A DNA stretch of 32,782 bases, from positions 1 through 32,782 of the forward strand of contig CAYNTS010000020.1 of NCBI GenBank assembly GCA_964400495.1. Reading direction: 5' to 3'. The notes beneath the pieces are model-generated. The model was not told where the DNA came from. It saw only the letters and a list, made by a program, of their open reading frames with translations, and ran no database searches. The DNA is from CAYNTS01 sp964400495 (GTDB lineage Bacteria; Fidelibacterota; Marinisomatia; SCGC-AAA003-L08; D37C17). Shown piece by piece: positions 1 to 9,434 of the stretch (positions are counted from its first letter, which is position 1; each line of letters begins with the position of its first letter). A program made the translations under genes and the position numbers.

Positions 1-57
1 GGCGCGAGACTCGGTTTGATCCGATGTAGGTTGCGGGCGCGTGATTGGCGCCCGTAA
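1..57. other. GC-rich structured edge sequence, possible RNA 3' end
   Basis: The first 60 bases are about 62% G+C, far above the AT-rich remainder. Positions 31-40 and 48-57 can form a 10-bp stem (7 bp perfect GC-rich core at 34-40/48-54, then one G-U and two A-U pairs) with a 7-nt loop. A smaller stem, TCGG/CCGA, lies at 11-24. No U-tract follows the big hairpin, so it is not a classic intrinsic terminator. GC-rich folded sequence in an AT-rich genome is typical of a structural RNA gene, so this may be the 3' end of one that begins left of the window. I could not assign a family. Confidence 0.3.
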
Positions 58-224
58 CAAAATTATTAAAATCAAATATTCGTACTCTTAGTCTATGGGG
101 CTAAGTTAACAAAAAATATTACAGTAATTTTCTCTTCTTATATTTCCTTCTTCAAAAATACCCTTAATTAGAGGTAAAATTATCCTTCGATTAATTATCA
201 ATTTTATTACTTTTAAGAGGATTT

Positions 225-2852
225 ATGGCAAATAGTGAACTTGCTAAGGTGTATGACCCATCTGATATTGAGCAGAAATGGTACGCAAATTGGGAAAATA
301 CAGGGGTATTTAAACCCAAAGAGGATTCTGATGATTCCTTTACATTAATGATTCCACCACCAAATGTAACTGGTATTTTGACTATGGGTCATGTCCTAAA
401 TAATACAATTCAAGATGTACTTGTACGCCGTGCACGGATGCAGGGTAAATCCACTCTATGGTTACCCGGAACTGATCACGCCTCAATTGCAACCGAAGCC
501 AAAGTAACTCGAATGCTCAAAGATGATGGCATTGATAAACGAGAAATTGGTCGTTATGAATTCCTAAAACATGCCTGGAAGTGGAAAGAAAAATATGGTG
601 GAATCATCATTAAACAGTTAAAAAAATTGGGATGTTCATGTGAATGGGATAGAGAAGTATTCACCATGGACGACGGCTATAGCAATGCTGTGTTTGAAGT
701 TTTTGTAAAACTGTATAATGATGGACTCATTTACAAAGGCGAACGCATCATCAATTGGGATCCTGTTGGGCAAACTGCACTCTCTGATGAAGAAGTAATT
801 TATAAAGAATCTAAAGGGAAATTATGGCATTTCAGATATCCCATTGTGGGCACCAAAGACTATTTGGTAGTTGCTACTACACGTCCAGAAACTATGCTTG
901 GTGATACTGGTGTGGCTGTAAACCCAAAAGATGAACGATATGCCCGCCTCATTGGGGAAAAAGTATTACTTCCTATCGTAAATCGAGAAATTCCCATTTT
1001 TGCTGATAACTATGTTGATATGGAATTTGGTACTGGATGTGTAAAAGTTACTCCTGCACACGACCCAAACGATTTTGACATGGGCGAACGAAACAATTTG
1101 GAAATCATTAATGTAATGTATCCAAATGCAACCATGAATGAAAATACCCCAAAACAGTATAATGGACTTGACAGATACGATGCACGAAAATTAGTAATTC
1201 AAGAGCTAGAATCATTGGGTTACCTCGATAAAATTGAAGATTATGACAATAAAGTAGGTCACTCAGAGCGAACCGATGCTGTGGTTGAACCATATTTGTC
1301 TAATCAGTGGTTTTTAAAAATGGAACCACTTGCTAAACCTGCTCTTAAAGCAGTGAATGATGGAAATATAAAATTTTATCCTGAAAGATGGATAAAAACC
1401 TATAACCACTGGTTGGAAAATGTTCGAGATTGGTGTATTTCTCGCCAACTTTGGTGGGGACACCGTATCCCAGTGTGGTATAAAGGTGATGAAATCTATT
1501 GTGGACTTGAAGCACCACAGGATGATGGATGGACACAAGATGAAGATGTACTTGATACATGGTTTAGTTCATGGTTATGGCCATTTGCAACATTGGGTTG
1601 GCCTAAAAATACCGATGATTTGCAAAAATTTTACCCCACACAAGATTTAGTTACAGGTCCTGATATTATCTTTTTCTGGGTAGCTCGAATGATAATGGCT
1701 GGATTGTATTTTATGGATGATGTTCCATTTTCTAATGTTTACTTTACTGGAATTATTCGTGATAGCGAGGGTAGAAAAATGAGTAAATCACTCGGAAATT
1801 CTCCAAACCCTCTTGACTTGTTTGAAAAATATGGTGCAGATGCTGTTCGAGTAAGTGTGCTCATGATTGCCCCGCAAGGTTTAGATATTTTATTTACAGA
1901 AGAACGACTTGAACAGGGGCGTAATTTTATGAATAAGTTATGGAATTCCGCTCGTTTTGTTACAATGAATTTAGATGATGAGTTACCCAAACCACTTTCA
2001 GAAATTGATAACTCGTTTCTTGAGCCAACGGATAAATGGATTTTGTCAAAGCTCAATAAAACTATCCAAAATGTAGATGATGCTTACACACAATACAAAT
2101 TAAATGACGCAGTAAAACAAGTGTATAATTTTGTATGGGGCGATTTTTGCAACTGGTATATAGAGTTTTGCAAAGCCCGATTTTATGGTGAAGATGGTGA
2201 AAGTAAAACAACTGCACAATCTATGAGTGTACATATTATCCGACATATTTTGAAATTATTACATCCATATACTCCGCATATTACTGAAGAATTATGGAGT
2301 AATTTCTCACATAATAATGAAGAATTATTGGCAGAAAACACATGGCCTCAGGTTGATTCCAAATTAATTAATAATTCAGTTGAATCTGAAATCCAACTCA
2401 TTATGGACATCATTTCATCGGTTAGAAATATGCGAGTTGGTTTAAATATCCCACCATCTAAAAAGGCAACTTTACTCGTAAGGGGTGCTACTGAATCTTT
2501 AAACATTGTTGAAAATCATAAAACCTACCTTGATAGACTAGCAAATATTGACACCCTTGAAACAGGAAAGGATATTGAAAAACCACAGCAATCTACAACA
2601 TCGGTAGTACAAAAATTAGAACTTTTCATGCCACTTGCTGGGTTGATTGATTCCTCAAAAGAAGTGGAGAGATTAGAAAAACAAATTACAGATATGGAAG
2701 GTCGATTGCGAGCTGTAAACGGGAAACTTTCCAATGAAAATTTTGTTGATAGAGCTCCAAAACAAGTAGTTGAACATGAACAAAAGAAACAAGCAGATTA
2801 TCAAGAAAGTTTAGAAAAACTGCAAGAGAATCTTAGGTCATTAAAGGGTTAA
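225..2852 (+). CDS. valS: Valine--tRNA ligase (ValRS)
   Basis: This cytoplasmic class Ia aminoacyl-tRNA synthetase charges tRNA-Val with valine and hydrolyses mischarged threonine. The 875-residue length is normal for a bacterial ValRS. The HIGH-type signature is the TMGH segment at residues 53-56, in the typical PPPNVTG...GHVLN context, and the KMSKS loop is intact at 518-522. The insert between them carries the CP1 editing domain, including the TTRPETMLGDT segment. The C-terminal ~70 residues are a charged heptad-like coiled coil, as usual for ValRS. The ATG is preceded by AAGAGGA at good spacing. The 164 bases upstream are AT-rich, and I see no T-box or clear promoter in them. recG follows after 14 bases, so the two are probably co-transcribed. 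Confidence 0.97.
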   Translation: MANSELAKVYDPSDIEQKWYANWENTGVFKPKEDSDDSFTLMIPPPNVTGILTMGHVLNNTIQDVLVRRARMQGKSTLWLPGTDHASIATEAKVTRMLKDDGIDKREIGRYEFLKHAWKWKEKYGGIIIKQLKKLGCSCEWDREVFTMDDGYSNAVFEVFVKLYNDGLIYKGERIINWDPVGQTALSDEEVIYKESKGKLWHFRYPIVGTKDYLVVATTRPETMLGDTGVAVNPKDERYARLIGEKVLLPIVNREIPIFADNYVDMEFGTGCVKVTPAHDPNDFDMGERNNLEIINVMYPNATMNENTPKQYNGLDRYDARKLVIQELESLGYLDKIEDYDNKVGHSERTDAVVEPYLSNQWFLKMEPLAKPALKAVNDGNIKFYPERWIKTYNHWLENVRDWCISRQLWWGHRIPVWYKGDEIYCGLEAPQDDGWTQDEDVLDTWFSSWLWPFATLGWPKNTDDLQKFYPTQDLVTGPDIIFFWVARMIMAGLYFMDDVPFSNVYFTGIIRDSEGRKMSKSLGNSPNPLDLFEKYGADAVRVSVLMIAPQGLDILFTEERLEQGRNFMNKLWNSARFVTMNLDDELPKPLSEIDNSFLEPTDKWILSKLNKTIQNVDDAYTQYKLNDAVKQVYNFVWGDFCNWYIEFCKARFYGEDGESKTTAQSMSVHIIRHILKLLHPYTPHITEELWSNFSHNNEELLAENTWPQVDSKLINNSVESEIQLIMDIISSVRNMRVGLNIPPSKKATLLVRGATESLNIVENHKTYLDRLANIDTLETGKDIEKPQQSTTSVVQKLELFMPLAGLIDSSKEVERLEKQITDMEGRLRAVNGKLSNENFVDRAPKQVVEHEQKKQADYQESLEKLQENLRSLKG

Positions 2853-2866
2853 TCCATAATCAATAA

Positions 2867-4966
2867 ATGAGTGAATCACCCTACTACTCACTTTCTTTAG
2901 ATACGGAAATAAAATTCCTAAAAGGAGTTGGTCCCGCACGTGGTAATGCATTTCGTGAAATTGGAATTGAAACAGTAAAAGATTTAATCTACCATTTTCC
3001 CCGACGATATTTAGACCGAACCACCATTAAAAAAATAAATGAATTACGAGTTGGGGATACTGCTGTAATTGTAGGAAAAGTGGAAACATTTGGTCTCAAA
3101 CAAACCAAGAAACGAAAATACTTTCAAATGGTAATGTCTGATGACACCGGCATGATGACATGCTCCTGGTTCAATAGTGTTTCTTGGATAATTGACAAGT
3201 TTAAACCGGGTGAATCTATTGCTGTCTATGGAAAAGTAGAATTTTATAATGGATTGCAAATTATCCACCCAGAATTTGATCTTCTTGACGATGGTGAAGA
3301 CCCTATAAATACAGGGCAAATTATTGCTCTCTACCCATCCACAGCAAAGTTAAAAAGTGTAGGACTTTACAGTAGAAGTATTAGAAAATTAATTCTAACA
3401 ATATTCCGTAAACTTGAAGAACCCATTACAGATTTTTACTCATCAAAAGTTCAGCAAGAAGAGGGTTTGATTCAACTTGAAGAAGCTTTGAAGCAAATCC
3501 ATTTTCCTGAATCAATCCAACATTTGAAATCAGCTCGATACCGATTAAAATTTGACGAACATTTCTTTCTTCAATTGCTCATGGCATTAAAACGCCAAAA
3601 AGCATTAACTGCTAAGGGTCGAATATTTTCTGAACAGGGACCCTTTGTAAAAGATATTTATAATAGTTTAAGCTTTACCCTTACCGATGCACAGATTAGA
3701 GTTTTGCAAGAAATTAGACAAGATTTTTCATCGGATAAACCCATGAATCGACTCATTCAAGGGGATGTGGGATCGGGAAAAACTGTTGTGGCATTGCTAG
3801 CTTCTGCAGTTATTATTGGGAACAATGCTCAGGTTGCAATTATGGCACCAACCGAAATTTTAGCTGAACAACATTATAATAGTTTTAAACAATATTGCGA
3901 TAAAGTAAATATCCGGTGTGAACTTTTGATTGGCAAATTAAAGAAAGCTGAAAAAGAATCTATCTATTCAGATTTAGCAAATGGAGAAATTCAAATTATA
4001 GTCGGTACACATGCTTTGATTCAAGACCCTGTTTTGTTTGATGATTTGGGATTTATAATTATTGATGAACAGCATCGATTTGGAGTTGGGCAACGGAAGC
4101 AGCTCATCGACAAAGGTAATAATCCTGAGATTTTAGCGATGACAGCAACACCAATACCTCGAACACTTTCACTTACATTGCATGGCGATATGGATATTTC
4201 ATTGATTGATGAGCTCCCCGAAAATAGAATACCCATAACGACAAAAGTAGTGGAACCCAAACGTTTGGAAAAAGTTTATGATTTCATGCGTCAAGAAATG
4301 AACAATGGTCGGCAGTGTTTTATTGTGTATCCCCTCATTGAGGAATCAGAAAAAATTGACCTCAAAGCAGCTGAGACAGGATTTAATACCTCTAGTAAAA
4401 AAATATTTCCTGAGTTCAATATTGGGTACATCCACGGTAAAATGGACAAAGATGAACGTGATAAACAAATGATTCAGTTGTCTAATGGTAAGATAGATTG
4501 CTTGGTTGCTACAACTGTAATTGAAGTTGGTATTGATATTCCAAATGCAACTGTAATGCTAATAGAAAATGCGGAACGATTCGGGCTAACACAACTACAC
4601 CAATTACGTGGGCGAATAGGTCGTGGTTTACATAAAAGTTACTGTGTACTCGTACAAAATAAAAAAACACCAGAATCTGAACATCGATTAATGGTAATGG
4701 AGCGAACATTAAATGGATTTGATATTTCAGATGAAGACTTAAAATTACGTGGACCGGGTGAATTTTTTGGAACAAAACAACATGGTTATATCAAATCTAA
4801 ATTGGCTGATTTTGTAAATGATGGACCTATTATTCGACGGTCAAGACAGCAGGCACAACACATTGTACAAACCGACCCACTACTAAAACATCAAGAACAA
4901 CAATACATTCGTAGGGAATTCTTAGTAAATTATCAACACATGTTGGAATACATAAATATAGGATAG
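2867..4966 (+). CDS. recG: ATP-dependent DNA helicase RecG
   Basis: RecG is a superfamily 2 helicase that remodels stalled replication forks and Holliday junctions. The 699-residue length is standard. The N-terminal ~60 residues hold the helix-hairpin segment with LKGVGPARG, followed by the OB-fold wedge domain (about 60-150). The helicase motifs are intact: Walker A GDVGSGKT (299-306), the RecG-typical DEQH box (400-403), TATPIPRTL for motif III, and QLRGRIGRG for motif VI (from 579). The C-terminal TRG region with the LKLRGPGEFFGTKQHG segment is present. No strong ribosome binding site is visible upstream, and the gene lies 14 bases after valS. The DUF1844 gene follows within 3 bases, which suggests one transcript. 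Confidence 0.96.
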   Translation: MSESPYYSLSLDTEIKFLKGVGPARGNAFREIGIETVKDLIYHFPRRYLDRTTIKKINELRVGDTAVIVGKVETFGLKQTKKRKYFQMVMSDDTGMMTCSWFNSVSWIIDKFKPGESIAVYGKVEFYNGLQIIHPEFDLLDDGEDPINTGQIIALYPSTAKLKSVGLYSRSIRKLILTIFRKLEEPITDFYSSKVQQEEGLIQLEEALKQIHFPESIQHLKSARYRLKFDEHFFLQLLMALKRQKALTAKGRIFSEQGPFVKDIYNSLSFTLTDAQIRVLQEIRQDFSSDKPMNRLIQGDVGSGKTVVALLASAVIIGNNAQVAIMAPTEILAEQHYNSFKQYCDKVNIRCELLIGKLKKAEKESIYSDLANGEIQIIVGTHALIQDPVLFDDLGFIIIDEQHRFGVGQRKQLIDKGNNPEILAMTATPIPRTLSLTLHGDMDISLIDELPENRIPITTKVVEPKRLEKVYDFMRQEMNNGRQCFIVYPLIEESEKIDLKAAETGFNTSSKKIFPEFNIGYIHGKMDKDERDKQMIQLSNGKIDCLVATTVIEVGIDIPNATVMLIENAERFGLTQLHQLRGRIGRGLHKSYCVLVQNKKTPESEHRLMVMERTLNGFDISDEDLKLRGPGEFFGTKQHGYIKSKLADFVNDGPIIRRSRQQAQHIVQTDPLLKHQEQQYIRREFLVNYQHMLEYINIG

Positions 4967-4969
4967 GAT

Positions 4970-5317
4970 ATGAGCAATACACAAAATAATGAAAAATATA
5001 CGCATTTATTTGCAGGGTTGGTTAGTTCAATAGCATCACAAGCGTGGATGCAATTGGGTAAAATTAAAAATCCAATGACAGATAAAATTGAACGGGATTT
5101 GGCAGGGGCATCTATGTCGATTGATATGTTAGATATGTTGAAACATATTTCAAATGGAAATTTGAATGAACAAGAAGTTAAATTTATTGACCAAAGTTTA
5201 CATGATTTACGCATGAATTATGTAGTTGAGTCTAATAAAAAAGATGAGCCCGAAGATACATCTAAAGAAAAAACAGAGGAAACTCCTAAAGAAGAAACTG
5301 AAGCAACCAATGAATAA
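4970..5317 (+). CDS. DUF1844 family protein
   Basis: This 115-residue protein matches the DUF1844 pattern: a short helical N-terminus with AGLVSSIASQAWMQLG, a middle IDMLDML segment, then GNLNEQEVKFIDQSLHDLRMNYV. The last ~30 residues are a lysine/glutamate-rich low-complexity tail. DUF1844 proteins are small, probably cytoplasmic, and have no established function. It is common for them to sit near housekeeping genes. The start follows GGATAGGAT closely after recG. Its last eight bases (ATGAATAA, 5310-5317) overlap the start of the next gene, so translation of that membrane protein is probably coupled to it. Confidence 0.85.
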   Translation: MSNTQNNEKYTHLFAGLVSSIASQAWMQLGKIKNPMTDKIERDLAGASMSIDMLDMLKHISNGNLNEQEVKFIDQSLHDLRMNYVVESNKKDEPEDTSKEKTEETPKEETEATNE

Positions 5318-8177
5318 ATTAAATCGGATTTTAGCTGGGGTTTCATTTCTAGCTTCCTTCATTATTTACATAATGACCATGGCTCCCACAACTTCATTTT
5401 GGGATTGTGGTGAATTTATAGCAACTGCATTTACAATGGGTGTCCCTCACCCTCCTGGAACTCCACTTTATTTGATTCTTGGAAATGTATTTTCACAACT
5501 CCCATTTTTTAATGATATTGGTGCACGTGTGAATTTACTTTCACCCCTTGCAAGTGCATTTTCTGTGATGTTTCTTTACCTCATAATTGTGGAATTAATT
5601 ATAGAATGGCGGGGTAAAGTACAATCTAAATCTGATGCAATAATTGCCTATGCAAGTGCATTTATTGGTGCCATGACCTTTGCTTTTACTGACTCACATT
5701 GGTTTAATGCAGTAGAGGCAGAAGTATATTCTCTCTCTACATTTTTCACAGGGATTGTAGTGTGGCTTATTTTACGTTGGAGTCGAAATGAAGGTAAACC
5801 CGGCAATGTGCGATATATTTTGCTTATTGCCTACATGCTTGGGCTAGCAATTGGAATCCACTTATTAAACCTATTAGCACTACCATTTATTGCCCTCATT
5901 ATTTACTTCAAAAAATATACATTTTCACCACTCGGATTTTCAGCAACTGTAGGTGCAACCTTGCTCTCATTTATGGTAATTTATTTGGGAATAATCAAAG
6001 GGCTACCTAATATAACCAGCAGTTACGGGTTACCTACCGCAATTATGATGGTAGTTTCTGTATTTGCAATCACTATTTGGCTGATTTATACCAAAAACTT
6101 TATGTGGTCAACCATAATGAGTTGCCTTCTTATGATTTTCATTGGGTACTCTACCTACACAACTATTTTTATTCGAGCAAATCAACATCCATCCATTAAT
6201 GAAAATAATCCAGATACCTATGAACGAGCATTATCGTACATGAATAGAGAACAATATGGTGATTGGTCTATTACGGATAGAGGAGCAACATTACAACGTC
6301 CAGAAAATGCACATTGGAGTAGATATACCGATAATCGAAATAACCCAAGCGACAGCGACGTAGTTGGATTTGTTTGGAATTACCAAGTAAAAGAAATGTA
6401 TTTGCGATATTTTGCGTGGCAGTTTGCGGGCCGTGGTGAAAATAATTGGGATGTACGTACCAAAGATGGAAAACTCATCAAAAAGTTGGATGGAATTAAC
6501 TGGTTCCGATATGGACTGCCACTAGCATTATTGTTTGGGCTTGCTGGATTAGGTCATCATTTTTACCGAGATAGAAAAAGTGCATTGGCAGTTTTAGCTA
6601 TTTTTGCAGCAACGGGAATCATGATTATTTTATACCTCAACCAATATGACCCACAACCCCGAGAACGGGATTATTCATATGTTGGTAGCTTCTTCACATT
6701 TTCCATTTGGATTGGAATTGGAATTGCTGGTTTGTTTGAACGTATCCGGGAATACTTTGAGGATTCTGAATTATCTACCAATATTATGATTGGTGTGTCA
6801 GTCGTTTTATTGGTGGCAATGCCAATTAATATGATGGCAAAAGATTACACTGAACATAGTCGAGATGGGAATTATGTTGCGTGGGATTATGCCTACAATA
6901 TGTTGAATTCATGCGAACCAAATGGAATTATTTTCACCAATGGTGACAACGATACTTTCCCACTTTGGTATATCCAAGAAGTAGAAGGTGTACGTAAAGA
7001 TGTTCGGGTGGTAAATCTTAGTTTGTTGAATACCCCATGGTATATTGACCAACTCAAAAATGAAGAGCCAAAATTACCCATTAAAAATCTATCTGATAAA
7101 GCCATAAGCAAAATTGACCCTGTAAATGGAACTGCATATGCACTCCAAAAATGGACACCCATTTGGGGGCAGTTGGTGGAAATGTTGGATAATAAAACAC
7201 GTGAACAATATGGTGTTAAATATTCCGTGAAAGAATTTGGCATTCCAGTAAATTGGGGTGAACCAGAAGCACAACTCAAAGTTGGAAATGATATTATTTC
7301 TTTCAATTTAAAAGCAACATTGAGCAATTATATTCGCGTACAGGATTTAATGGTTCTAAAGTTAATTGAAGATATCATTGATACTCATCCTGTATATTTT
7401 GCAGTAACCGTTTCACCAAGTAATAGAATGGGATTAGAAAATTATTTGAGTATGGAAGGGCTAGTCTATAAAGTGCATACAACTAAACAAAGTACAGGTG
7501 ATAGTCCACCTAAACTCAATTATGATAAAATGTTGCAGAATATCACTAAATCACCAGACCTTGATCGCATTATTCGCACAGGTGATGAATATTCTGATTA
7601 TGTTGCCTCTGGAAATGGGGTGTATCGATATACAAACTTAGATAATGCTGACGTATATTTTAGTAGTAATATCGTTCGATTAATTCAAAATTATCGGTCA
7701 AGTTTTCTGCAAATGGCATTGAATGATTTATACTCTAATAAAGAAAATCATTTAGAAACTGCTCACCAACTATTAGTAAATATGGAGTCCTATTTCCCTC
7801 AATCGGTAATTCCTATTTCTGAACCCGATTTAGAAATTCAAATTGCTCGTATTTATGGACAAACGGGTGATATTGAGATGCAAAAATCAATCCTAAATAA
7901 AATTTTGAACAGAGGTAATACTTCATTAGAAACGCAATTTTATATTGGGCAAGTATTTACCATGGATTTAAAGGATTTTGAATCAGCTATTACTCTATAC
8001 TTGGGTATGTTGGAAAAATATCCTGAAGTGCCAGATGTACTCTTAGCCCTTATGCAAACGTATGCACAGGCCGATAGAATTGATGAAGCAATAGATTTTC
8101 TCAATGGATGGCTAGAAAATAATCCGCTTGATTCCAAGGCACGTGAACTATTGGAATTACTTAAAGAACAGGTATAA
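5310..8177 (+). CDS. DUF2723 family GT-C-like membrane protein with TPR C-terminus
   Basis: This is a 955-residue polytopic membrane protein. I chose the ATG at 5310 because the 28 residues encoded upstream of it are the lysine-rich DUF1844 tail read in another frame; the chosen start is followed at once by a hydrophobic segment. The N-terminal loop carries the DUF2723 hallmark, with W31-D32-C33-G34-E35 followed by H47-P-P-G. The acidic residues in this first loop resemble the catalytic region of GT-C glycosyltransferases. The family includes TMEM260, a protein O-mannosyltransferase, so lipid-linked sugar transfer to exported proteins is a reasonable but unproven role. About ten membrane helices occupy the first ~500 residues, then a soluble domain, then TPR-like helices at about 830-950. 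The neighbouring family 2 glycosyltransferase gene supports a glycan-related role. Confidence 0.85.
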   Translation: MNKLNRILAGVSFLASFIIYIMTMAPTTSFWDCGEFIATAFTMGVPHPPGTPLYLILGNVFSQLPFFNDIGARVNLLSPLASAFSVMFLYLIIVELIIEWRGKVQSKSDAIIAYASAFIGAMTFAFTDSHWFNAVEAEVYSLSTFFTGIVVWLILRWSRNEGKPGNVRYILLIAYMLGLAIGIHLLNLLALPFIALIIYFKKYTFSPLGFSATVGATLLSFMVIYLGIIKGLPNITSSYGLPTAIMMVVSVFAITIWLIYTKNFMWSTIMSCLLMIFIGYSTYTTIFIRANQHPSINENNPDTYERALSYMNREQYGDWSITDRGATLQRPENAHWSRYTDNRNNPSDSDVVGFVWNYQVKEMYLRYFAWQFAGRGENNWDVRTKDGKLIKKLDGINWFRYGLPLALLFGLAGLGHHFYRDRKSALAVLAIFAATGIMIILYLNQYDPQPRERDYSYVGSFFTFSIWIGIGIAGLFERIREYFEDSELSTNIMIGVSVVLLVAMPINMMAKDYTEHSRDGNYVAWDYAYNMLNSCEPNGIIFTNGDNDTFPLWYIQEVEGVRKDVRVVNLSLLNTPWYIDQLKNEEPKLPIKNLSDKAISKIDPVNGTAYALQKWTPIWGQLVEMLDNKTREQYGVKYSVKEFGIPVNWGEPEAQLKVGNDIISFNLKATLSNYIRVQDLMVLKLIEDIIDTHPVYFAVTVSPSNRMGLENYLSMEGLVYKVHTTKQSTGDSPPKLNYDKMLQNITKSPDLDRIIRTGDEYSDYVASGNGVYRYTNLDNADVYFSSNIVRLIQNYRSSFLQMALNDLYSNKENHLETAHQLLVNMESYFPQSVIPISEPDLEIQIARIYGQTGDIEMQKSILNKILNRGNTSLETQFYIGQVFTMDLKDFESAITLYLGMLEKYPEVPDVLLALMQTYAQADRIDEAIDFLNGWLENNPLDSKARELLELLKEQV

Positions 8178-8180
8178 TGT

Positions 8181-9215
8181 ATGGCAGGCAATCCACCATT
8201 GGTGTCGGTTGTCATTCCCCACTATAATGGGGTAGAAATTATTTGCGAATGTTTGGATTCACTCCAAAAATCGGATTATCCGCAATTAGAAATTATTGTT
8301 GTTGACAATGGCTCAACTGATGAATCTGTACACATAATTTCTAATAAATATCCTTCGGTCAACCTCATTCAATCGGAATATAATCGCGGTTTTGCTGGAG
8401 GATGCAATTTTGGTGCTGAACATGCAAAGGGTGAGTATATTCTTATCCTCAATAATGATACGGTTCACGAAACAGGTTGGATTACCCATCTAGTAAATCG
8501 AATTGAAACGGATAGTACTATTGCATCTGTCCAACCTAAAATTAAAAATTATACCCACAGAGACCATTTTGATTACGCAGGTGCTTGTGGTGGATTTATG
8601 GATAAATACTGTTTCCCTTTTGCTCGTGGGCGCATTTTTGATACAGTTGAAATGGATGAGGGACAATATGATGAAGCAATTCCTATATTTTGGGCTTCGG
8701 GAACTGCTTTTTTAACACGAACGAATGTATTCAAACAATTAGCAGGGTTTGATGAAAACCTTTTTGCACACATGGAAGAAATTGACTACCATTGGAAAAG
8801 TCATTTAACAGGGTTTAATGTTTGGGTAGAACCTAAATCAGTTGTTTATCACATGGGTGGACAAACATTGGCTTACGGTTCTCCCCAAAAAACTTACTTG
8901 AATTACCGCAATAGTTTAATTTTATTACTATCAAATTATTCATTTTGGAATATGTGTAAGGTGTTACCTTTTCGGAAAATTTTAGAAGGGATTGCATTTG
9001 TTAAAGAAATAATTCAGGGAGACTTTAAACATGCATTTTCACATGCTAAAGCATGGGGCTGGATTTTAACGCACCCACATATTGTGTTTAAACGACAAAA
9101 GAAAATTAAAAAGCTTCGAAAATTAAATGACGCAGATATTCGATTTAAAATATTTCAGCAGAGTGTTGTTTGGAAATATTTTGTGAAGCATAAAGAAGTG
9201 TTAAACGATTTGTAA
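8181..9215 (+). CDS. Family 2 glycosyltransferase (rhamnosyltransferase-like)
   Basis: This 344-residue protein has a GT-A fold of family GT2. It starts with VSVVIPHYNG and carries VVDNGSTD (41-48), an RGFAGGCN segment (69-76) and NND (91-93) in place of the usual DxD metal site; NND is common in WbbL-like rhamnosyltransferases. The C-terminal YLNYRNSLILLLSNYS segment is also typical of this subgroup and may touch the membrane. The likely role is transfer of a nucleotide-activated sugar onto a cell-surface glycan; donor and acceptor cannot be read from sequence. It begins 3 bases after the DUF2723 gene and is the last gene of the plus-strand run, ending just before the palindrome at 9221. Confidence 0.88.
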   Translation: MAGNPPLVSVVIPHYNGVEIICECLDSLQKSDYPQLEIIVVDNGSTDESVHIISNKYPSVNLIQSEYNRGFAGGCNFGAEHAKGEYILILNNDTVHETGWITHLVNRIETDSTIASVQPKIKNYTHRDHFDYAGACGGFMDKYCFPFARGRIFDTVEMDEGQYDEAIPIFWASGTAFLTRTNVFKQLAGFDENLFAHMEEIDYHWKSHLTGFNVWVEPKSVVYHMGGQTLAYGSPQKTYLNYRNSLILLLSNYSFWNMCKVLPFRKILEGIAFVKEIIQGDFKHAFSHAKAWGWILTHPHIVFKRQKKIKKLRKLNDADIRFKIFQQSVVWKYFVKHKEVLNDL

Positions 9216-9220
9216 TTAAA

Positions 9221-9254
9221 ATGGTAGAGACGCATTGCAATGCGTCTCTACCAT
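9221..9254. repeat. Perfect 34-bp palindrome between convergent genes
   Basis: Two 17-base arms, ATGGTAGAGACGCATTG (9221-9237) and its exact reverse complement (9238-9254), meet with no spacer. The palindrome lies in the 63-bp gap between the ends of the glycosyltransferase gene (plus) and the mini-cytochrome gene (minus). It could act as a bidirectional terminator or mRNA 3'-end stabiliser, although no clear U-tract follows on the plus side. The core GTAGAGACGC...GCGTCTCTAC resembles dispersed palindromic repeats that I recall from other bacterial genomes, so it may be a REP-like mobile repeat. There is only one copy in this window. Confidence 0.75.
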
Positions 9255-9278
9255 AAAATAAATTACTGTTGAGTAATT

Positions 9279-9413
9279 TTACTTACCAAACAATCGTCCG
9301 AAAAATCCTGGTGACTCAGGAGTTATCTCTGTATGGCATTTTACGCATTCATCAGCACTCACAAAAGCACAAAAGAATCCTGCAATAATACCAATTAATG
9401 TGTAACGTTTCAT
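9279..9413 (-). CDS. 44-residue secreted monohaem cytochrome c peptide
   Basis: This short gene reads MKRYTLIGIIAGFFCAFVSA, a good signal peptide, and then a mature part of about 24 residues that contains one c-type haem site, CVKCH (23-27), and ends in FFGRLFGK. A strong ribosome binding site (GGAGG, 6 bases before the ATG) supports real translation. It is the last gene of the nap operon, 21 bases after the tetrahaem cytochrome gene, and stops just before the palindrome at 9221. If haem is attached by the cytochrome c maturation system, the mature product would be an exceptionally small periplasmic haem peptide. It might be a remnant of a larger cytochrome, but the signal peptide, haem motif and SD are all intact. 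I know of no matching family. Confidence 0.72.
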   Translation of the reverse strand: MKRYTLIGIIAGFFCAFVSADECVKCHTEITPESPGFFGRLFGK

Positions 9414-9434
9414 CTTGCACCTCCATTCTATTAG

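Noticed and set aside
1..224. T-box riboswitch before valS
   Set aside because: No T-box sequence or antiterminator pairing could be found in the leader.
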